From NCBI GenBank assembly GCA_024138025.1, contig JAMXBD010001040.1:310001-374000 (forward strand): a stretch of DNA of 64,000 bases, written 5' to 3'. The notes below the pieces were generated by a model. That model did no database searches, had not been told where the DNA came from, and saw only the letters and a list, made by a program, of their open reading frames with translations. The position numbers and the translations under genes were made by a program. Source of the stretch: Combretum micranthum. Its lineage: Eukaryota > Streptophyta > Magnoliopsida > Myrtales > Combretaceae. Within the stretch, counting starts at the first letter, position 1, and each line of letters starts with the position of its first letter. Below, piece by piece: positions 23,660-35,019 of this stretch.

Positions 23660-26157
23660 TATATTATAGAATTGTCCTTATTAGTATTTTCAAAGATAGG
23701 AGCAAGTTCTAATCAACGGTATCAATGTTGACTTTCCATTAGTGATTCGATCATCTTCTCTTAAGGAAGTGGCATTATTTTATTATCATCGTACCATAAT
23801 TTTCCTAACAAAGTTACAAAAATGTAAATATGGATGATACAATTAAAGTGGTGACATTCATGTTGCATTTGTGCCATGAATAACATTAAAAGTGATATAG
23901 AATTGACACATAGTAGGATAATTTCTTGAATTGAAAAGTGACCGAGAAGAAAGCCTAAAGCATTAGCCTTCCAATTCTTAATTAATAGAGATCATGTTTT
24001 ACTTGAATTCCTTATTTAATCTTTGAGAATAGAGATTGCATACTAAAATGTAGTTTCTCTAGTGTATAAAATTATCTCAAAAGAAGAAGATCAGACTATT
24101 TATGGACTTTAGGCCTGATGACATCAGCCATTCACCTTGGTGATCAAATATTAGAAAATATACTCATCTCAAGGTTTATAATAATTTGTTAGTTATGAAT
24201 CCAAAATCAGTAGCCTTGTAGCGTCTGAGCTTTCATGAGAGAGACTAAAGCAAATGCATTGATTCAATGATTGTAATTTCAAGCCTAGCAAGATAAAATT
24301 TGTTTACATTATTCTAAATTTAGATTTAATTCCTTAGACCCCATCACTATATAAATAGTGAGGATTAATCCAACAATTTAATATAATAATGAATATTTTA
24401 AGTGTATACTATTTTTTGCTTTCCCTTGTATATAGTAGCATAAAATCAGAGTAAATTTAGATGACAACACCATTGAAGAACATGAAAGTATTATCCTATC
24501 GGACACCAATACCTTCAACCTGCCACCACCACAAGCAATTTCATAACCAAGATGCATTCAAGAAGTTTCTGATGTGGATCAAGTGAAGGACCATCTAGAG
24601 GCAAAGATATGTATTAGAATTATTGCAATCTATTCTACTTTTTTTAAACACATAGGATTTTGAGAATTCCCCATTAAAGAGGCAAAAAAGAAAAGAAAAA
24701 TAATAATAGAAAGGATATGCATAGAATCCTGTTTTTCCATGTCAAAAGAAGATTTACAATCTGTGCTATTCGATTTTTTATCTTACCACGACAATAAAGT
24801 GTGAGCATAGTGGGTCTGCTGAATTCATAGGCAACTTGCTTTTTATAAACGTGATATAGAACATAATCTATTTCTTGCTAAGAAGTTAATATTTAAAAAT
24901 AATAATTAAGTATATTTTTACGTTGGCTATACGACATGTGCTCTATTGCCTAAAGTACTTCAATCTTTACAGGTGTACAACAAAGAGATTCTTCTTCCCT
25001 TTGTAGATTTACTAAATAAGAGTGGACTTCCTATCTTTAACTTGTCCAAATTGCTACCAGCTATATGATTTGGGGGAGGGGGAGGAGGGTGGAGAAAAGA
25101 AGAAGAAGAAAAATAGAGAAAGAGAGAGCCAAAGGGATATGACATGTAAAACTTGAATACCATGTCGAAAGGGAACAATTAATTCAAATGTGACACAATT
25201 TGATGTAATTATAAAGTTAATGCACTTCAGCATCTAACTAATACTAGATCATTTTTCATTCCAGTGCGAATTTGACATGACATGTAAACTCAATACAATG
25301 ATCTAAAATATCATGTCTTCTCCCAGCTAATAAAAGCTGGATTTGTGTTCAAAGAGCATTAAATTCCTCCACAGAGGAGAACATTCAGTTCAAGGAATGA
25401 AAGACATCAGAACCCATATCTGGACTAATAAAAACCGATTATCACCCGATGGATGAAAAAAAATGTCTTTTAAATATGACATTGTTACTTTGCTAGGTAT
25501 GATCAGTATCAGTTTTATGACATCTAACATGCTACTTAGCACATTTCCGAGCAAAGGTTTTAGGAATTTAGAAGGTTATTAGTGGTTGTCACAGACTAAG
25601 CCAACAAAATCTGTACAGCATCCCGTTAGTTTTACTTAAAAACAATGCCTAGAGAAGGGACAACCCATCTCTATCATCAATGACAAAAGGTCAAAAGCCA
25701 CTTCAATAGAATGATAAATCAAGATAAGATTTGCCAATCGTGTGAAGAGAGTCGAGTGCTGCTAAGTAGAGTATTTCAAGCACAAGAAATATCAGTAAGA
25801 CTAGAGCTAGATTAGAAACAGAAGAAAACAAGGGAAATATAAATAGTATCAGGCAATATTCACACATATCTGCCACAGATTGGAAATATTTATATTTGCA
25901 TAGTATGTAGACATTTCCTTTTTACCTATTGAAGACTTGCTGGTAAGAGAAACTGGAGATGCATCTTTTTGGCAGAACAAACTGCAGTTCAAGATACAAA
26001 ATCCGACCTAGAATATGCCATATTTTGTTCAAAGCATACTTGCTTTTGCCAACGAAGTTTCCTTCCACCCTCCCGCATTATTTCATATGCAAGTTTGTCT
26101 TTTTTTAAAGATGTCGACCCAGATTCCACATACTTGCAGGCCATTTCTCGAAAGACT
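23660..26157. other. Stretch with no recognised gene
   Basis: AT-rich DNA with short random open frames. A G/A-rich tract (about 25070-25130) is the only compositional feature. The frames at 24960-25178 and 25969-26227 contain no recognised motif. Confidence 0.45.
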
Positions 26158-27030
26158 CTATGTCAACATGGCCTTGATTTCCTGGGGACTACCGACTAAT
26201 TCGGCATCAATTAATGCACCATACTGAGCATTCCTTGTCCAACAGTAAAAGATGAAGCGCGGAGGAAGTTCTTTTGTATCCAAAATCTGAAACAATATCA
26301 AAATATGTCTATAAAGCACACCTTCCGATTCAAACATTTGACAGCCACAACTCACATTGAGAATGGATGCATTATCAGTAACAACAGACTTCTTGTTCTC
26401 ATTGCCACACCTGTGCACTGAATATCTAGTTATTGCACCTTCTTTACAAATCTTGGATCCTAAATAACTATAGCTATGTAGAAGTTCCTTCTGGAAGACT
26501 TTGAACATGGTAAGTGTATAGAGCCTTCTACATTGTTCCTCAATTGGCTCATTTGTCTGCAAAAATGGTTGCAAGTTGAATGAATTACAATCCTCCTTCC
26601 TCTCTTCCTCGCGACGCTGCTCCAAACCACTTCATACCGTGCAACAAATTCTCTAAGTGGTGTTTGAGCATTCAGATACCTTCATCCATGCATTTTATTT
26701 CAAACTATATTAGTCAAGAAGATCATTCCAAGCATTCTCAAATTTTCTAGCTGTCTGGCTCTCATAAATGCACTTTTCGTATCCGTATCTAAAACCACTA
26801 TTTAACGACCCTAAATGCTCTTATTCTTTTTCTTCCATCTGCCAAATGGAAAACTGATGATGGATCCTAGGAAAGACTTGTACGATTGCTTTTCGGATTG
26901 CTTTGTCTTGATCAGCTACATTATAGACTTGGACTATGTCTCAAACAATCAAGTAAAACATTCCTCATATTCATTTGCAACAAGAGCACAGTCAAGAAGA
27001 ACTGGCTGACGTGTGACAATAAGTTAGCTA
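26158..27030 (-). pseudogene. FAR1-related sequence (FRS) pseudogene, MULE and SWIM parts
   Basis: FAR1/FHY3 proteins are transcription factors derived from Mutator-like transposases. From 27030 downward the minus strand encodes, in pieces, QPVLLDCALVANEYEE, then DKAIRKAIVQVFPRIHHQFSIW (part of the MULE transposase domain), KCIYESQTARKFENAWNDLL, NAQTPLREFVARYE and the open segment 26158-26625 starting MEQRREEERK. The last holds the SWIM zinc finger as CGC...LYRHIL. Its third ligand, normally Cys, is Tyr (codon 26311-26313). About 45 residues are missing between the ENAWNDLL and NAQTPLREF pieces, and stops break the MULE part. The N-terminal FAR1 DNA-binding domain is absent. Confidence 0.78.
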
Positions 27031-27084
27031 TGCTAGCCGATAACAATCCACATTTTCATGATCGTGCAATGAGTAAATAAAAAT

Positions 27085-27405
27085 AGAGGAACAATGTCAT
27101 AGTTACGATCTTAAACTTTATATTTTTTTGATAATTTTATATCTCAACTTTTAGATTACCTATTATATACCTAATTGGAAGTTTAATGTTGATGTCTTTT
27201 TACGTAAATAATTTTGGGTCTTTTTGTTTCATCATCTTTATGTTGTTTTGACTTTCCGATTTATCGTTTTCAAACATGCTGTTTATTAAAAATAAATATC
27301 ATGAAAAACAGATATTTTTACTTATAAGTCGATCAAATAGACCAAATATTGATATAAAATAAATATAATACAGATACTAATGAAAAATAAACCATTCAAA
27401 ATGCT
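27085..27405. repeat. Copy of the AT-rich dispersed repeat and adjacent relic
   Basis: 27275-27405 parallels 1660-1815 on the same strand: tttattaaaaataaata, then acttataagtcgatca, then a 'cagata' word and aaaataaacca. The preceding 27085-27200 has a 'cttaaacttta' word seen in Mutator-like MITE termini. Borders are unclear. Confidence 0.35.
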
Positions 27406-27615
27406 AATCATTATAAGAGATCCATATATAACAATACAGAGTAATACTTAATTTAAAAGAATGTAGTTAGTTAATTCAATTTCACATTATACTTTCACAT
27501 CATTAATAAAATTTTAAAACAATAATCACCATTAATCTAAAAAAAAAGATATGCACGACATTATTATTAACAGGCAGAAAATAAAAATCATGGACAGACC
27601 ATGAACACATTTTCA

Positions 27616-28017
27616 ACTATATGTCACTACACACTTCTTTTCTGATAAATTTAGATGAGAAAAATAGAAATCCCCTCAACGTGCTTTGAGCATTTAGGCA
27701 TCATGCCCAAGAGGTCTTCGATGGGTCCCGATTCGGGGAAATGAAGAATCGGGTCTGCCCCATTGAGATGAAAGACAGATGAGCTCTTAAACTTTGGATT
27801 TATTAATTCCCACTTCACAGTCAGGTCTGGCTTTAAGAGGTGCGCCTGCCTGTTTGAATCGGAAGTAGAATCGAGCTGCCGCATGAAGACAATGAATCTC
27901 ATTTATTTTTATGATAAATCAACAATTTCCTAAATGACCTCGAGCTAGACGTGCCAAATCATGTTTACAATCTCCTCGTAGCCAATTCATCCATATCTAT
28001 GAGAAACATTTTTAAAT
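27616..28017 (-). pseudogene. Coding-like fragment with a deleted paralogue at 16.3 kb
   Basis: The minus strand is open from 27902 to 27651 (83 codons) and ends KCSKHVEGISIFLI. I do not recognise the family. Sequence on both sides of the open region is conserved at 16340-16512, so the unit was once longer and has been duplicated. It lies immediately downstream of the F-box relic on the same strand and could be its former 3' part, but no continuous frame joins them. Confidence 0.35.
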
Positions 28018-28121
28018 ATTTAATATATTTTATTATGAAATAGATATGGAGAACAAAAGAGGAGTTATATCTTTGTGCATTCCATGATACTAATTATTCA
28101 GCAAACGGTGTAAAGGTTTTT

Positions 28122-29211
28122 TCATACCCAATTAAGGGAGGGTATATGAAGGACCATTCCACTAAATTGTGTTTTGCTTTCGAGCTGAAGAAACTGGAAC
28201 TGCTCATATGTTGTGTCGAAGGAAAATAACATGGCTTTTCCATGTCCTTTCTTCTTGCACTTCAACAACACTTCACCATTCCGTACGGATCCCAATCCTT
28301 TTAAAGTTAAATGCCACCACCTACTTTCACTCTCACCAAAATGGGGAAAACTTTTAGGTATGGGAAACTCGGTGTCCACCTCTTTTACCCAAGACTCTTT
28401 CACACCGTGATCCTTCATGACCCAAATCTCCAATCTTGGTATTATAAAAAGTTGACTATCAATGATGCAAAGACTACCTCTTGATACAAATAGATCAAAT
28501 ATTCTTCTTCTGCAAAACAATTGGGTACCGGTATCATCCTAACCTCCTTATCAGCTAAGTCAAGTGAAACAATATCAACCGAATGATCATTCTCACAGAC
28601 CCAATGAAGACTTCCATTGAAAAAGCATGCAGGCCTCTTACTCAGCAAGTTAAATTTAAAAGCTTTCTTCCGCCCCATGCGCCTGTCATACAATTTCCTA
28701 TAACGATTCAAATCAATTATTCTAAGCTCTAATCCCGTACCATACCAAGCCTTAACAATCATGACAACTTTATATATTTTATCAACGAAATCAAACCCAA
28801 AGCCCCACGAGAAGGCATAGAGACTACTGTGCAAGGGCAAATACACATACTCGCAAGTAACCGGATTCATGACAAGAATCTCTTTAACCTTCTTACTACC
28901 TAGGCAAAGCAAGCCATTACAAGAACCAATGATATCGTATTGGGAAAAGAGGGGAACATCGGGCCTCGTGATTGTTATTTCACGACGACTTGCTAAGGCT
29001 ATGAAGTGCAGATCATCGAAGTTTCCTTTCAGCAAGAGGAGGTTTTTTTCAGTAGAATGAGACGAATGGAGTTTGCGAAAGAGCAGGTTTGTAGCTGTAA
29101 CGATGTCGTTCCATCTACTGCAGACGACCCTTAGATTTCCAATTTCTAGGGTTGGAACCCTAGAGAGAATGTTCATGATCAGCTCATCTAGAAGAGAGTA
29201 GAGTCTACCAT
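28122..29211 (-). pseudogene. F-box protein with FBA-type domain, frameshifted
   Basis: F-box proteins are substrate adaptors of SCF ubiquitin ligases. The main frame (29176-28442) begins inside the F-box: LLDELIMNILSRVP precedes and overlaps its ATG, followed by VVCSRWND. The F-box-associated region follows (IIGSCNGLLCL, VMNPVTCEY, ACFFNGSLHWV). Near 28480-28515 the homology moves to a second frame (28520-28122) with VSRGSLCII, LEIWVMKDHGVKESW and the C-terminus. The likely original start is the ATG at 29211 (MVDSTL), whose frame meets TAG just before the F-box, so a second one-base shift sits near 29190. The relative at 62.9 kb supports this start. Total length would be near 360 residues, normal for the family. 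Confidence 0.82.
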
Positions 29212-29387
29212 TGCATTCCCGTTCCCTTTGGTATGTATTATTGTTTTTTATGCTGCTTCTTCATCTTCTCCTCCTCCATTCTTATTTATGAGTAATACAA
29301 AACTCCCCTAGTCCCATATTATTTGTTTCAGAGAGGGAAAATATATTGGCAGTATAGTGCGCCAGGACAATGTTTATATTTGGTGTT

Positions 29388-29427
29388 GGGGTTGGGGGGG
29401 GGGGGTTGTTGGGGGTGTGGGTTGGGG
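29388..29427 (+). promoter_or_regulatory. G-rich tract with G-quadruplex potential
   Basis: Runs of 4, 12, 5, 3 and 5 guanines separated by short T/G/A loops lie about 180 bp upstream of the F-box start, on its non-template strand complement. The composition stands out from the AT-rich surroundings. A regulatory role is unproven. Confidence 0.4.
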
Positions 29428-30275
29428 GAAGAGAAATTAATGTAAGAGTTTCATGCCCTTCTCAATTTCTTTTTCAAAAGATGCAAATTATCATAAAAGG
29501 GAAAAGGAAAAAGAATATATTTTTTAATTATGACACTATCTTGTCTTGAAAATCCAATTTTAATTTTCAGTATCATATTTATTTTTAAAAAGCATGAATT
29601 TGGGATTTTTTTTAAAAAGAAAAAAAATACAATATCTTCACTTATCCATATTAAAAGTTAAGTAAACAAATAAATAATGAGTATTTTATTTATCTAGATA
29701 CTATAAATAAAAATACAAAAAGCACTAAGTTGACCAATCTATTTCATACCATAAGAGCCAATATATTGTAAAAATTAGAAGTACTTGAAACCTAATGTAA
29801 AGCCACTATTACTGTCCCATTTATAATCAACCACATGAATGTCATATTTAGTACAGCAAGTGCTTTGAAATGGAATCAATGGAAGAAGTAAATTTTATTT
29901 TTGAAAACGTGAATAGAATGTTTATGTAGGGTTATTTTTTAAAATACTATTAACAGTAAATATATACATTAATATGAATAAAATCATAATTTGTCTTTGA
30001 ATAGGTTCAATAATATTTTCTTTAAAATAGAATCATTAATTTCTTTTCGATTTCTAAAAGTATTTTTGAATATTAAAAAAATAAAATTGTGACTCTTTAT
30101 TGTCCCTTTTTTTTTTTCCATTAATTACCTTTTCGAATGAAATCATTATATTTCTCCAGAGGAACAAACCCTTAAATAGAAACGTGGGTGTTGTAGAGAG
30201 AAGCTCATGACATACAAAACATAGACATTTTCCTTCAAAATATCAAGACCATATAGCAGCTTGAACAAAATTTAG
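29428..30275. other. AT-rich stretch, its end probably the gypsy 5' LTR remnant
   Basis: No gene. The last 200 bp lead directly into a primer-site-like ttggtgctctcgtcg at about 30282-30298 and the gypsy gag start, so they are likely LTR. No second LTR copy was found to prove it. Confidence 0.35.
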
Positions 30276-30326
30276 TTGATGTAGTTTGGTGCTCTCGTCG
30301 TAGACTTGATCTTGATCATGATCACC

Positions 30327-30583
30327 ATGGCACCTAAAACAAGGAAAACAACATTAGATGAGAAATTAGATAAATTGCAGCAACACTTGAGTAAAGAACT
30401 TAATAAAAAACTGGCATCATTCCTAGATACTGTTATGCAAACCATTAGTAATGGATTGCAAAATATAGGAAATCAGATTCCACCAAATACATCACAACAA
30501 AGTCCTCATCACTAAGAATCATCATCTTCTGATGTTTATGCCTATGATTCTTTGGTTAAAGGCATTAAATTTGATATTCCTAA
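30327..30583 (+). pseudogene. gypsy gag, N-terminal piece
   Basis: Encodes MAPKTRKTTLDEKLDKLQQ followed by a helical, Gln/Asn-rich stretch. A stop near 30513 is followed by further gag-like residues, LVKGIKFDIP, up to the insertion point. Joined to 34229, the frame reads D-I-P-K-F-N without loss. Confidence 0.72.
30579..30583 (+). other. Target-site duplication, left copy (cctaa)
   Basis: The pentamer cctaa is repeated at 34224-34228 and brackets the inserted LTR exactly. Confidence 0.85.
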
Positions 30584-32284
30584 TGTCACGCCTCGAGGTA
30601 CCCTAGTAGAAGTAAACAAGTCACACTTAAATACTATCACTAGATTACCTTTAGAGAGTGTCAGGTTTTCAAAACATCAGGATCTTTTAGTTGCTGATAA
30701 GAATGATAAATACATTAAGAAATAAATTGGTAAATAACTACTATCTTAATCATAAAGTATCACGGAACTATTACGAACCAGGTAGATTTCCTGTAGTTTA
30801 CAACTAATAAAATAGCACTAGCTAATCTATTCTAGGAATACATAACCATTAATCCAAAGTATAACCATAGACTTCTAGCTCCTAAGCTCTTACCAGAGCC
30901 ATGTTCCTGGAAGTGACTAACCAAGGTCGTAGAGTAAACCTGAAAAAACTATTGGACTATGAGCGAAACCACGGCTTAGTGAATAACCAGACATATCATA
31001 CATCACACAAGTTATTAACAAATCATATGTAATGCAAGTACTCAATCAAATGCGCAGATACAAGCTTGGATGATCTAGAATCCAAACAGAGAAAAAGATT
31101 TACGCCCTCTTTTTCAGGGTTGAAGAATAATTACTTTACAACTAACCTGCCCAGGAGAAACTAAGTTTATAGGAAAATCAATGATTTCTCGTTTTAGGGT
31201 TATCACTTTAAATATAATAAATTTAACTGACCATTTCCTGTATCCACCTTAGAAACTCTTTAACTATTAATCATTTCAAAGTGATACTACGCGGCGTTCT
31301 TCATTACCATTTAGTTCCCGTAGAACCAACGGAACAAAGAAAACCTTGGAAGAACTAACACTTTAGAAAAACCAAGCGTTAACAGAGAACCGAAATATTA
31401 ATACGTAGCAAGCTGTCACCCATCTTTATATGCAATAATACAGTATGTGCAATACATGACCAGATTATTTTATTAATTTAATAGTTCTTATTCAATTTCA
31501 TGGTGATCATACATTACATACAAACATCATCATATTACTTCACAACATCAAATCATTGTATTATCACTTTTGTAATGATAGATTAATAATCATACAATCA
31601 GATCACAACATACTTCCAACAAAACATTCATTTGATTGTCTTTGTATTATATGTTCAGCTATTTACAAGCACAAACAGTACAATATGACTAAATTACTCA
31701 CTTGCTCATACTAACTTAATCGTAATAATCAGCTGGAAGATCTTCTAGGATATCAAAGTCACCTATTAAGATGAATAAAATATTCATGAATATAATATAA
31801 ATTATATAGCTAAATTCCTATATGTGGCTAATGTCATAAACTTGATATTTATCAAGTTTTGTAGTGACTAATACTCATTTTATGTTATTCTATACTGAAC
31901 TCAATATAGAAAATCATATTTATTTGTTATTACTTAGTGTCGTCGTGTTTCTCTTAATTTATCTCATATAATTATTTTCTTATTTTTGGAAGTCACATTA
32001 TTTATAAATTTAGCTTATTTCAATTTCCATTCTTACCTATTTTATCTATTTAGAATAAATATTTGATTACTTATAACTTTTATTGACACTTAATATTTTT
32101 CTCTAATTCTAGGGTTTTAAGAATTATTAAATATTAATCAAAATATTTTAAGTATTTGTATACTCTTATCTACTTAATAAATTCTATATTATTATATGTA
32201 TTATATATATTTAGTAAAGCTTATTGTATATATATAAGTATATATATATTCTGTTCATTTCAAAACAAGCTTTCGTAGAAGAAA

Positions 32285-32580
32285 TATAGGTGTACGCCGG
32301 CTTCCACGCCGCCGGTTTTGAATCCCAGGTGCCGGTGTTTACTTGTTTTGCATACAAATTCATATCGGTTACATCGGCTTTGAAAGCTGTCGGCTTTCAA
32401 CGTACGCTGGACTCTACGCCGCCGGCGTAGAATCCCAGATATCTGGCCTTCGTTCATTTTTATGTGAAAACAATTTTTTTACTTAGCTTCTATTCAGTGT
32501 AAGCCATCTACACCGCCGGCCTATCCTTATAAGCCGTCGGCATTAAACGTCTACACTGCCAGCTTATAGACAGTGTTAGC
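32285..32580. repeat. GC-rich repeats inside the solo LTR
   Basis: Three related segments at about 32290-32330, 32402-32440 and 32500-32540 share tacgccggc/tacgctgg, acgccgccgg and gaatcccag words. The words are partly palindromic. Position and texture match the repeat array of the LTR at 58.5 kb although the actual word differs. Confidence 0.6.
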
Positions 32581-33321
32581 ACTGTTCATCGTCTTCCTCG
32601 ATGATCCAATTCATATTTGTTAAATTTTCCACGTTAAAAACATTCCTAAACCATTCCTAAGTGTTTCTATATCTAGTATATAAACATAAAACAACTCTTA
32701 ACACTTCTACAAACATACATCCTTAGATTTCGATCTTAATAGAGTACAACTAGGGTTTCGGATTTTTTACCTTTGTTGAGTCGATCTGATGGAATTCGAA
32801 GCATGTTTTTGTGTTGCTTATGTTCCTATGATTATCAAAGGTTAGTTCTAATCCTTATATTTAAATGAAAACCATTCGAATTACATCAACTCACCTTTGA
32901 ACTCGTTTCCAAGTATTTTTCGTATTGTTTTTCTTCTGATTTGAACTTAGATGATTCAAGCGGTTTAATTTCTGTTTTTAGGTTGTTCTAGCTGCTACTT
33001 AGGAGTGGTTTCGTTCAGGGAAGTTTGAGAGAAGGTTGAATTGTTTGTTTGTTCATTAATGAACTTGAATATAATATATATAGAAGAAGGAAGAGAGAAG
33101 CTTGCGGCTGCATTTTCCTCCGAATTTCTCCTGCATTTAGCTACATTTGATCTGTTGTTTTCATGGTCATTAATGAGAGGTTGAGTTGGCAATCATTGAT
33201 TGGAGTAGGAGTTGATTTTGTTGACAATTTTGGTGCATTATTGATCAAATTTCGGCTCTTCTTCTTCCGTTGCATTCCAAGCCTTCCCATGGTACAACTT
33301 GCAGCCGAAAACACACTCAAT

Positions 33322-33341
33322 ATATATATATATATATATAT
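33322..33341. repeat. (TA)n microsatellite
   Basis: Uninterrupted ta dinucleotides inside the solo LTR. Confidence 0.8.
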
Positions 33342-34228
33342 TAATATTAGTTAATTATTTAACTTAGTTTTAGGATAGTTTACCAAGTTATATGGGTATA
33401 ATTTAGCTAGTATTTGAGAGTTTTTGTACAAAAATATGTTTATAAGGTTCTACAAAATACTTAGATTATCAAACAATACAATTTTAAGTTTTATATTTAC
33501 GTGATTAATTATTTATAGAATTTTAACTCTCGCGATTAAGGTTTCCTAAACTCATTAAGTCAATTTTTGTTTTAGGCTCCCATAGCTTAAGAAAACCCTA
33601 ATTAGAACATTAGTGTAATTCAATTATTTATTTGAAGTTTAGATCTTGAGTTATTTATCAGTTTATGTTTTTGTTGTGTATTTATAATCCTAACGGTTTA
33701 TCTTTAGTTTATCGTTTCTTATCTATAAGCGTAGTTAGCTAATTACTTAATATCGCACTTGATATAGAGGCTAATATATATATCTTTAGTTTTTAATACC
33801 TATCATGAAATCTTATTAGTAGCATTTAATACTATTTAGTAATCTTAAATTTAAGATTTAAATCTAAGTATAGGCTCATTACTACACATTATTCTAATCT
33901 CACTTCATTGATGAGTTCAAAAGCAATCATTTAATCTCTATATTTATATTTTTCTATTTAAATCTATTTGTATAACAAGTTTTGGTTTTGAAATTTAGAT
34001 TTTCTTTTAATCATATCTTGAATTATCCGTTCAAGATACGAAATCTCGTTTTTGGTATCGATTAGGGTTAAAGAAGTTCTTTGTTCGATTTCTAAATTCT
34101 TATCTAGCTAAATTCAATGCATTGATCTATCCTTAGGTTTTTATTAGGATCTAAGTTTATTAACTAGTTCATAGATTATACTTTAGGGTCGTATACTAAT
34201 GTGGAAAATTTCCGGGGTTTACGCCTAA

Positions 34229-34925
34229 GTTCAATAGAAATGATGCCATAGGATGGATTTTTAAGACAAAGCGATTCTTTGAATTTCACAAAGCACTTGA
34301 TGGAGAAGGTCTTACCATTGTATCTCTTGCTTTGGAAGATAAAGCATTGGAATGGTATCAATGGATGGATATGAACCATAAGCTTTCACAAAGTACTTAA
34401 TGAAGTTGTTACCATCATCATCAATTAATGATTATTTGTCCTAATTTAAGATACCATCTAATCATGTTGTGGGACATTTGGAATGTTTTATTTTGAGCTG
34501 TTTCATATCATGTCTTAAACTCCATTTGAAAAGTGACCTACAAATTGCCAAACGAACAAATATGGTACAAGCAATTGCATTGGCAAAGCTTCATGAAGCC
34601 AGATATAATGACCATTCATTTCAGAAACCATCCTATTCCTTAAACACTCAAACACATTCTCCTAAACCTTCTTCTTCTACCCTTTAGTTTTCAAAACTAA
34701 CTTTTCAAACCTCAGAACACATTCTTCTAACCTATACATTTCTTCTTCTATTTCAAAACCCACTTCAACCATCAAGAACCTATCCTAAAGTGAAATGGTA
34801 CAAGAAGAGATAAGGGTTTATGTTATGATTGTGATAAGAAATATAGCAAAGATCATAACCGTAAAGCACATTACTTATTGATAGTGGCACAAGATGAGGA
34901 ATGTGAATAGGAAAGTGGATATGGT
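34229..34925 (+). pseudogene. gypsy gag, main piece with zinc knuckle
   Basis: Resumes with KFNRNDAIGWIFKTKRFFEF, the retrotransposon-gag core, then a second block 34469-34687 (AIALAKLHEARYN...). A zinc-knuckle-like CYDCDKKYSKDH follows near 34823 and lacks a normal last Cys. Several frameshifts separate the blocks. Confidence 0.72.
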
Positions 34926-35019
34926 GATGATGTGGTATATATATAGGAGGAATGGTGCACTGATCGATGTATGAAGCATGATGATGCTACAATTTGCTTA
35001 CATGCTTTATTGAGTATGT

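Larger units (their letters stand above)
30584..34223 (-). mobile_element. 3.64-kb solo LTR of a gypsy element, inserted in gypsy gag
   Basis: It begins tgtcacgcctcg and ends ggggtttacg, close to the TG...CA rule with a G for the last A, and is flanked by perfect cctaa repeats. Removing the insert and one cctaa restores the gag frame. No protein domains are present. Word order resembles the LTRs at 41819 and 58549: a 'cacttagt/ctcagt..aata' block, then a block with ccaacggaacaaa. The minus orientation is inferred from the LTR at 41819. A middle GC-rich part (32285-32580) has three cgccggc-bearing repeats spaced about 100 bp apart. Confidence 0.75.

Noticed and set aside
25071..25130. G/A-rich tract as a quadruplex or regulatory element
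   Set aside because: Only three runs of three or more G, far from any gene. Likely simple-sequence drift.
32260..32457. 65-codon minus-strand frame rich in Arg
   Set aside because: It lies in the GC-rich repeat part of the solo LTR, so the openness comes from repeat composition.
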